Positions 46,261 to 51,968 of a stretch of 64,000 nt of DNA are shown here, piece after piece. The notes under the pieces are model-generated. The model was given only the letters and a program-made list of their open reading frames with translations. It had not been told where the DNA came from and did not search any database. Source of the DNA: Candidatus Iainarchaeum sp. (GTDB lineage Archaea; Iainarchaeota; Iainarchaeia; Iainarchaeales; VGJJ01); contig CP064981.1 of NCBI GenBank assembly GCA_016699555.1, forward strand, positions 496,001 through 560,000. Direction: 5' to 3'. A program made the position numbers and the translations under genes. Position 1 is the stretch's first letter; each line of letters opens with the position of its first letter.

Positions 46261-47788
46261 TTACTCGGTCGATGCTGCGCTTCCGCTCTGCTGGCGCCAG
46301 AAGGCATAATAGAGTCCTTTCTTGCGCACCAGCTGCGCGTGGTTTCCTTCTTCGACGATGTGGCCTTTTTCCAATACTAAAATGCGATCCGCGTGTTCAA
46401 TCGTAGAGAGTCGATGTGCAATAATCACACTCATCATTTCCGGTCTCTCGCGCTTGATCTCTCTAATGGTCTCGCTGATGGCGTTTTCCGTTACCGAATC
46501 AAGACTGCTCGTGGCCTCATCGAAAATGATTAATTCCGGGTCGCGCAATAGTGCGCGTGCAATCGCAAGGCGTTGTCGTTCTCCGCCGGAAATCTTGATT
46601 CCGCCTTCACCGATCTTCGTGTCCAATCCCGAGGCCCACTAATAATTTTGCCAGCGTCGTCTTGCCCGAACCCGATGCCCCCGCGAGCGCAATGGTCTCT
46701 CCCGCGTTGATGTCGAATGAAATCCCCTCTACGGAAGGATTGCCATTGGATTGGTAATGAAAACCCACGTCCTTGAATCCAATTGTTTTCAACTTCCCAA
46801 TATGTTTTGGATGCGCTGGTTTTGCTTCTGGGGGCAAAGAAAGGATTTCGTCCAATGCTTCATTAGCGGCTTTGGCTTCTTGGTATTGTGCAAACACCCT
46901 TCCTAAGTCCGAGAGCGGACCAAAGATGAAAAAGGAATAGAAGAGCAGCGAGAAGAGCGCGCCCAGTGTAATCTCTCCTTGCGAAACCAACCACAGCATC
47001 AACAACAACAGCCCCGAGCGAAGCGCGTTGATCGTCGTTCCTTGGATGAAGCTCAGCAAGCGAATGAGTTTGACTTTGTCTAATTCCAATCCCAAAATGC
47101 GTTCGTTGACATTATTCAAGCGCGCAATTTCTTGTTGCTCTAATCCCAAGCTCTTTACCAGTTCAACATTGCGAATGGTTTCTGTAGTGGAGCCTGCCAA
47201 CTCAGCGGCTTGCGCCACAATGGGCTTCTGCGCGGCCTTGATGCGCTTGCTCAGCATGGAGGTGAAAATTCCTAGGAAAGGAATCATCACGATGAATGCC
47301 GTGGCCACGAGCCAGTGCACGGTGAATGCATAGATGATGACGAAAACGATTCCAACCGCCGAAAGAAAAAGCGTTCCGATGGCGGATTCGATTAGTGCTT
47401 GCGTATCTGTTCGTGCCTTCTGGAGTTTTTGCAATATCTCTCCGGATCGGCGATCCTCAAACACCATGTAAGGCAAAGAAAACGTGTGCTGGACGGAAGT
47501 GGAATACATGTTCGTTCCCACTTTCTGCGTGATCAGATTCACATAGTATTCCTGGAACGTTTTTGCTGTTCGAGAAACGAATGCAACGCCCATCGAAGCG
47601 AGGATCAAAACTAACACGCCGGAAATGAATTGTTCGGAGGAGAGTTGGTTTGCTTTGGTGGCGTAATCATCGATGATATATCGAAAAATAAGCGGGTCCA
47701 TCAAGGAAAAAATCTGATTGATTGCGGCGAGAATGAGCGCAATCCCGAGTTCTTTCTTGTAGTTTTTGAGATATTTCCATCCGAGCAT
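46261..47788 (-). pseudogene. ABC exporter (MsbA-like half transporter) with internal deletion
   Basis: The N-terminal part reads through six membrane helices and a coupling region to the Walker A motif (GASGSGKTTLAKLL). It then jumps directly, at 46632-46640, to the segment GLDTKIGEGG, the signature ISGGERQRLAIARALL, Walker B LIIFDEATSSLDS and the H-loop IAHRLST in another frame. About 75-80 residues containing the Q-loop are absent and the frame is shifted, so no active ATPase can be made. It is either a true deletion or an assembly collapse. It should otherwise be about 590 residues. Confidence 0.82.
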
Positions 47789-47891
47789 GTGTTCAACCCA
47801 CTTGAGTGCAATGATATATCGGATGTCCGATGTGTTTATAATTGGCCGTTTTAACGGACTGCTGTGCCTGTCGCACGTGCGCGACTACTAT

Positions 47892-47964
47892 TAGCCCCAG
47901 GGTGATTTGAACACCCGTCCGCGCCTTCAGAGGGCGCTATCCTTGACCACTAGACGATAGGGCT
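47892..47964 (-). tRNA. tRNA-Gln (CUG anticodon)
   Basis: Read on the minus strand: acceptor AGCCCTA pairs with TGGGGCT (one G-U), the anticodon arm is GCGCC-CTCTGAA-GGCGC giving anticodon CUG (codon CAG, Gln), and the T arm has GGGTG-TTCAAAT-CACCC. The discriminator is A and no CCA is encoded. The 5' 28 bases lie inside the 3' end of the LAGLIDADG gene on the same strand. Confidence 0.88.
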
Positions 47965-48884
47965 ATTCTATTCAATATAGACGCCTTTCGAGGGTGTCTA
48001 AATCCAATTTGGTGAGCAAAGCTTAAAACGCTACTTTTACGTCGAATGGCAATTGAATACAGAGGCAAGTATTTTTTGTCTTTTATCCAAACGGCTTTTG
48101 AATGGACAATCCCTAAAGCACTCAATTGCGCACTTACTTGATCAACAATTATTTTGCTGGTAGATGCGTATTGGACACTTTTTCTCTTTGTGATGGATCC
48201 ATCTGAGTCAAACAGTCCCTGCAAGAGAGCAATTCGAAAATTATTGTTCGGCGAATCTAAGATAATTTTTGGAAAAGATATTTTGCTTGCTTTATACCCG
48301 TTATGCATTTCAAAAAAGGACCGCCAAAACCATTGGGTTGTCTTTGAACTGAAAACGGATAGCCAGCATTCGCTTTCATCTTTGTGGTTTTTGGGTGAAA
48401 TTTGAAATTCTTTTTTGATTAGCTCATCACACATTTTCTGATGATTGATGTCGTCAAATAGTGCAGTAATATTCCAATTTCCTCTTGCATTCGAAGAGTC
48501 TCCAGCAAGACTCCCATCTCCTAAAATCAGCCCCGCTAGATACGATAAGTCCTCGGAAATACTTGATGGAAATAGCATCTTGTGTGGAGAATACCTGCAG
48601 CTGATAATACATTGTCTGTCACTGATTCTTGATTTGATGATTGTTGCAGTATTTGCATTGCAAAAACTAATCATTCTTTCAAGTTTTGCAAGTGGAACAG
48701 GGGTTCGTCCATTTGTCCACTCACGAAAACAACTGTTGTAATTTACTTCCAGTCGCTTAGATAACTTGCCGGGACCTCCAAGTAGGCGAGTAATTTCTTT
48801 AATTTCATCCTTTAATCCATGGACATAAATATCGTCTTTCAACCAGTCCGACTTTAGGTCAAAAATGGATAATTTTGAGGGCAT
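47937..48884 (-). CDS. LAGLIDADG homing endonuclease-like protein
   Basis: 315 residues. The N-terminal 90 residues hold a helix-turn-helix-like region (ITRLLGGPGKLSKRLEVNYN, then WTNGRTPVPLAKLERMI). The two LAGLIDADG-type helices are LAGLILGDGSL and LLQGLFDSDGSI, each with an acidic catalytic residue, so it could cleave DNA as a monomer. It is free-standing, with no intein or intron host visible. Its stop lies 28 bases inside the tRNA-Gln gene on the same strand. Base composition is AT-rich, as expected for a mobile gene. A DNA-binding regulator derived from this fold is the alternative. Confidence 0.85.
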   Translation of the reverse strand: MPSKLSIFDLKSDWLKDDIYVHGLKDEIKEITRLLGGPGKLSKRLEVNYNSCFREWTNGRTPVPLAKLERMISFCNANTATIIKSRISDRQCIISCRYSPHKMLFPSSISEDLSYLAGLILGDGSLAGDSSNARGNWNITALFDDINHQKMCDELIKKEFQISPKNHKDESECWLSVFSSKTTQWFWRSFFEMHNGYKASKISFPKIILDSPNNNFRIALLQGLFDSDGSITKRKSVQYASTSKIIVDQVSAQLSALGIVHSKAVWIKDKKYLPLYSIAIRRKSSVLSFAHQIGFRHPRKASILNRIALSSSGQG

Positions 48885-49050
48885 CTCGTAATTAGGTCGT
48901 AATATGGTGATAGTCTTTTGGAGTTCAGGGTTCCGTTGGTTCCAATGCCCTTCAACTCCATTAAGTATTTATGGAAACTCTGATAAAGATTCGAGCCAGT
49001 GAAATCGCTTAATCGCAACGCTATTAAATATCAAAATAAGGTAACGCTAT

Positions 49051-49983
49051 ATGATTATTGAAATTGCAGGTATTCCAAGAAGCGGAAAATCCACCTTGGC
49101 AATAAAATTGGAAAAAAACTCGATAATTCAAGAAGAGTTTTTTGATGAAGTTCCATTCGATAGGGATGACCATGAGAAATACAACTTATGGTATGCCTCA
49201 AAAGTAAAGGAAATTATAGAGAAAAATCTCACTACGAATTCTCGTTTTATAATGCAAAGAGGGGCTTTCGATCGAATCGTTTTTGCTAAATCTCTATATG
49301 ACTATGGTTTAGTTTCGTTGGATTGTCTAAATGAACACATAAGGCTCTTAGAGAAATTGATACCAAAAATGAATAAAATAATAATTTGTGAATGTTCTGT
49401 TGAGAATTCGATTAAAAGAGATAAATCAAACGGGGGATTGACAGGAGATATAAAATTTCTAAATATTCTGAGAAATAATTATCTTGAACTAGGAAAGAAA
49501 TACCATGCAAAAATTATAGATGCCACCACCGAAATCGACTTGAACTCTACACCTCTCAACTGCGCATTTTGTGACACGCCTGAAATACAAAACAGAAAAA
49601 TTTATGAGAATGATTATGCGTGGGCGTTTCCAACCAATATCCCCATAACAATAGGGCATACGCTAGTTGCGCCAAAAAGGTGCGTTCCTATGTTTGAAGA
49701 TTTATCTGAAGAAGAACGAAAAGCAATTTTTGATTTGGCGACTAAAATTAAAAAAGCACTCGAAAGAACATATCATGCTCAGGGGTTCAATGTTGCATAT
49801 AATGAAAATAAAGTGGCCGGACAAACGGTGCCCCATTTTCATTTACATCTTGTTCCTAGAAAAGACGACGACTTAGGGGTCTATGAATATGAACCAAGAA
49901 AATTCATCTATCGGCCTGGGAGCAGAGAAACGATCCCCGAAAATGAACTAAGGGCAATATCTGAAGAACTGAAAACTGTTTAA
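49051..49983 (+). CDS. P-loop nucleoside/nucleotide kinase-like domain fused to a HIT hydrolase
   Basis: 310 residues in two domains. Residues 1 to about 165 are a P-loop fold with Walker A GIPRSGKST (7-15), the DR-type motif in QRGAFDRIVFAKSL and a lid-like RDKSNGG, as in thymidylate/deoxynucleoside kinases. Residues from about 169 are a HIT domain: NCAFCDTP, GHTLVAPKR, GFNVAYNENKVAGQTV, and the histidine triad His262, His264, His266 (HFHLHLVPR). HIT proteins hydrolyse or transfer nucleotidyl groups. The fusion suggests consecutive steps on one nucleotide. The gene is AT-rich and stands alone. Confidence 0.87.
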   Translation: MIIEIAGIPRSGKSTLAIKLEKNSIIQEEFFDEVPFDRDDHEKYNLWYASKVKEIIEKNLTTNSRFIMQRGAFDRIVFAKSLYDYGLVSLDCLNEHIRLLEKLIPKMNKIIICECSVENSIKRDKSNGGLTGDIKFLNILRNNYLELGKKYHAKIIDATTEIDLNSTPLNCAFCDTPEIQNRKIYENDYAWAFPTNIPITIGHTLVAPKRCVPMFEDLSEEERKAIFDLATKIKKALERTYHAQGFNVAYNENKVAGQTVPHFHLHLVPRKDDDLGVYEYEPRKFIYRPGSRETIPENELRAISEELKTV

Positions 49984-50153
49984 ATATGGCCAAATTTCGT
50001 AATCTCAGCTTAATCTAATCCCCGAAACCCCTAATTCACGTCAATACCTGCATTTTATGCCACGCGTGGGGGTTTGTCCCCATATCTTTAAAACGATTAT
50101 TTGACTCGTTTTTGTCATCTTGGCCTCCAATGGAGCCATTTCGAGGAACTCCT

Positions 50154-50420
50154 ATGCCCGAATTCAAAATCGTCCACGATCGACCCAATTGCATTGGATG
50201 CGGAGCCTGCGCCGCTGTCTCTCCCGACTTCTGGGAAATGTCCCCAACGGATGGAAAGTCCGACTTGAAAGGAAGCGTCCACAAAAAAGAAGGCGACCAG
50301 ACCGTCGAAGAAGAACTCAAGATCCAAGACCCCCAATACAAACCCAACAAAGAAGCAGCGGATAGCTGCCCCGTGAATGTGATTCACTTATTTGATTCAA
50401 CGGGAAAGAAAATCATCTAA
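50154..50420 (+). CDS. ferredoxin, single [4Fe-4S] cluster
   Basis: An 88-residue electron carrier. Three cysteines in CIGCGAC and a distant fourth in SCPVNVIH bind one [4Fe-4S] cluster. The acidic insertion between them is common in archaeal single-cluster ferredoxins. ATG at 50154 follows GAGGA at a normal distance, which decides against the earlier ATG at 50130. It likely serves radical SAM and other Fe-S enzymes. T-rich sequence follows the stop. Confidence 0.9.
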   Translation: MPEFKIVHDRPNCIGCGACAAVSPDFWEMSPTDGKSDLKGSVHKKEGDQTVEEELKIQDPQYKPNKEAADSCPVNVIHLFDSTGKKII

Positions 50421-50458
50421 CTCCCTTTTTTTTATTTTCACGCCAGAAATGGCGTTGC

Positions 50459-50466
50459 ATTAATAT
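50459..50466 (+). promoter_or_regulatory. TATA element of RNase P RNA gene
   Basis: ATTAATAT lies about 25-30 bases before the first paired base of the RNase P RNA. Confidence 0.5.
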
Positions 50467-50488
50467 CCTCCGAGCATCTCGTTAGTAT

Positions 50489-50738
50489 CGTCGCCGGTGG
50501 TCCCCTGACGGTATGCTCACCGAGAGCACGCTGAGGAAAGTCGGCCCACGCATGAACGCGAAAGACCGCGGGAGTGGTCGCAAGAGCACAGAAACGGTCT
50601 GCATCCCCGTGCAAGATGATTCGATGAGATGATATTGCGGGAAATGCATTGAAACGGGTTCTTGCCGCGTGCGTGCAAGTCTATTATGACGCTTAGGCGA
50701 ATGGGGACAAAACAGAAGGCCGCTTACGGCCGGCAACG
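50489..50738 (+). ncRNA. rnpB: RNase P RNA
   Basis: Catalytic RNA of RNase P, which trims tRNA 5' ends. Conserved blocks are GAGGAAAGTC (CR-I region), CACAGAAACGG, and the 3' block AGGCGAATGGGGACAAAACAGAAGGCCGCTTAC. The ends pair as helix P1 (CGTCGCCGG with CCGGCAACG, one mismatch). Length is about 250 bases, short even for archaea. Ends are approximate. Hairpins and a terminator follow directly. Confidence 0.88.
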
Positions 50739-50744
50739 CACTCC

Positions 50745-50848
50745 TTTTTCTCTTTTGAGAAAAGAGAAAAAGTAGCGCCCAGTCAAAAAGAGAAAAGAAC
50801 GAGGAATTGCAAGCAATTTCTCCTTTGATGAACCTTTCTCAAAGGTTC
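50745..50848 (+). repeat. three tandem hairpins with small loops
   Basis: Three successive inverted repeats: a perfect 12-bp stem of A/G versus T/C bases with loop GAG (50745-50771), a roughly 10-bp stem with one G-U pair (50801-50822), and a perfect 8-bp stem with loop CTC (50830-50848). A fourth hairpin with a T run follows at 50855. No reading frame spans them. They may form a structured 3' extension of the RNase P transcript or a separate small RNA. Confidence 0.6.
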
Positions 50849-50854
50849 AGGAAC

Positions 50855-50885
50855 GGGTACTGCTGCGCAGCACCCGATTTTTTTT
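50855..50885 (+). terminator. hairpin plus T-run terminator after RNase P RNA
   Basis: The hairpin GGGTA-CTGC-TGC-GCAG-CACCC (50855-50875) is followed by eight T's at 50878-50885. The same architecture, with a different but still paired inner stem, follows tRNA-Leu at 51886. Confidence 0.65.
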
Positions 50886-50890
50886 CTCAC

Positions 50891-51238
50891 TTATTTTTTT
50901 CTGCGTTTTTTGGGGAGGCGCGACTTCCCTTTGGTGAATGATTTGTGTAGTGCCATTGATTGCAGCATGGGCTTCACATCCTTGTGGATGGTGCGCTTGA
51001 AGTCAATCCAATTCAATCTCCTGCGAAAACGCAGCCAATAAAATGCAGCCAGGCCATTAGCTGATTTGTGGATGGTCGATTTCTTGGAGATGTGTTCGGC
51101 ATATCGTATTTTTCTTCGCTGTACTTTGATGATTCTTGCTAATTTTTGTAGGTATTCAATGGTTCCCTTCTCGAGAAAAGGAGCATTCAAACTGATCATC
51201 TTCTGAATTTCTTCGTTAGAAGGAATTTTCCTGAACAT
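50891..51238 (-). CDS. basic protein of unknown function, 115 residues
   Basis: Very Lys/Arg-rich protein (ends KSRLPKKRRKK) with predicted amphipathic helices and one short aromatic stretch (AAFYWLRFRRRL). No membrane helix or known motif. Its ATG follows the stop of the C39-like gene without any gap, so the two are translated together. It may bind nucleic acid or act as partner or substrate of the C39-like protein; this is inference from position. Confidence 0.65.
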   Translation of the reverse strand: MFRKIPSNEEIQKMISLNAPFLEKGTIEYLQKLARIIKVQRRKIRYAEHISKKSTIHKSANGLAAFYWLRFRRRLNWIDFKRTIHKDVKPMLQSMALHKSFTKGKSRLPKKRRKK

Positions 51239-51712
51239 CTACTTTCCCTCGCGGGGAAAAAGCACGAGCATTCGTCTTAGAATTATATCATTCTTTTTCT
51301 GCATGAAATCCCCATGAAAATCAAACCAGACGCGGAAAAAAGTTTTGCGATCCATCTTCTGAACGCGCGCAATCTCAGGATCGGCCAACCAAATATTTTT
51401 CTTGTCTAACTTTACTGCGACCGAGTAATGGCCCTCATCCACCGAGAACCAATTCACGATGACGGGAATCTTTTTCTTCAACCAGGATTGAATATCCGAG
51501 AATGACGCTTCATCCTGCGTCATCGCATCGAATCCTGCTTGTTTGGCGGCCGCTACCATTTTTTTGGCAGGGGTGCCGTGTGTCAACGTGGTGCCACAGT
51601 GCCGGGCCCACTCCTTCTGTGAAATCTCACTGCCAAAATAATCCGAAACCATTTCTAGGCACGCAGGACCACAATAACTGGGACGCTGCCAGACGAGCTT
51701 TAGGAGGAGCAT
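51239..51712 (-). CDS. C39-like papain-fold protein
   Basis: About 157 residues, with the peptidase C39 core: the nucleophile in SYCGPACLEMV, the histidine in EGHYSVAV and the aspartate in WLADPE, so the full triad seems present. C39 domains usually cleave double-glycine leader peptides and are part of ABC exporters; this one is a stand-alone cytoplasmic version. The frame opens at 51766, but the tRNA-Leu TATA element lies within that extension, so ATG at 51712 is preferred, giving a leaderless message. It is followed without gap by a basic protein gene. Confidence 0.78.
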   Translation of the reverse strand: MLLLKLVWQRPSYCGPACLEMVSDYFGSEISQKEWARHCGTTLTHGTPAKKMVAAAKQAGFDAMTQDEASFSDIQSWLKKKIPVIVNWFSVDEGHYSVAVKLDKKNIWLADPEIARVQKMDRKTFFRVWFDFHGDFMQKKNDIILRRMLVLFPREGK

Positions 51713-51733
51713 GCAAGGGAATGCGACTTGGCA

Positions 51734-51741
51734 TTTTAAAT
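51734..51741. promoter_or_regulatory. shared TATA element, tRNA-Leu and C39-like gene
   Basis: TTTTAAAT lies about 30 bases before tRNA-Leu on the + strand. Its complement lies 22-29 bases before the ATG at 51712 on the minus strand. The near-palindrome can serve both directions. Confidence 0.5.
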
Positions 51742-51767
51742 GGTTATTCCACTCCTTTTTCTTCAAC

Positions 51768-51853
51768 GCGGGGATGCAGCAGTCCGGTCTACCTGGCTAG
51801 GTTGAGGTCCTAGTGGCTTAGTGCCTTCAGCGGTTCGAATCCGCTTCCCCGCA
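51768..51853 (+). tRNA. tRNA-Leu (GAG anticodon)
   Basis: Type II tRNA of 86 bases with a long variable arm. Acceptor GCGGGGA pairs with TCCCCGC, discriminator A. The anticodon arm is CTAGG-TTGAGGT-CCTAG giving anticodon GAG (codons CUC/CUU). The T arm is AGCGG-TTCGAAT-CCGCT. No intron and no encoded CCA. A TATA element lies at 51734 and a hairpin terminator at 51886. Confidence 0.93.
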
Positions 51854-51885
51854 ATGGGCCAGTTTCGGCTGGCCGCTGCGAGAAT

Positions 51886-51919
51886 GGGTACCACTGCGTG
51901 GCACCCAATAACTTTTTTT
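51886..51919 (+). terminator. hairpin plus T-run terminator after tRNA-Leu
   Basis: GGGTA-CCAC-TGC-GTGG-CACCC (51886-51906) and seven T's at 51913-51919. A smaller hairpin (GGCCAG with CTGGCC, 51857-51874) lies between it and the tRNA. The outer stem, the A-C mismatch and the TGC loop are identical to the terminator at 50855. Confidence 0.6.
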
Positions 51920-51968
51920 CAGTCCATTTCCCGATTCTTTTTAATGTCGTTTGCGTTTGATTGTGGGT

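Noticed and set aside
47892..48884. tRNA intron encoding the LAGLIDADG protein
   Set aside because: The tRNA-Gln is complete and uninterrupted at 47892-47964, and no second tRNA half is found beyond the endonuclease gene.
50741..50890. CRISPR array
   Set aside because: The repeats are inverted hairpins of different sequence, not direct repeats with regular spacers. No cas gene is in the window.
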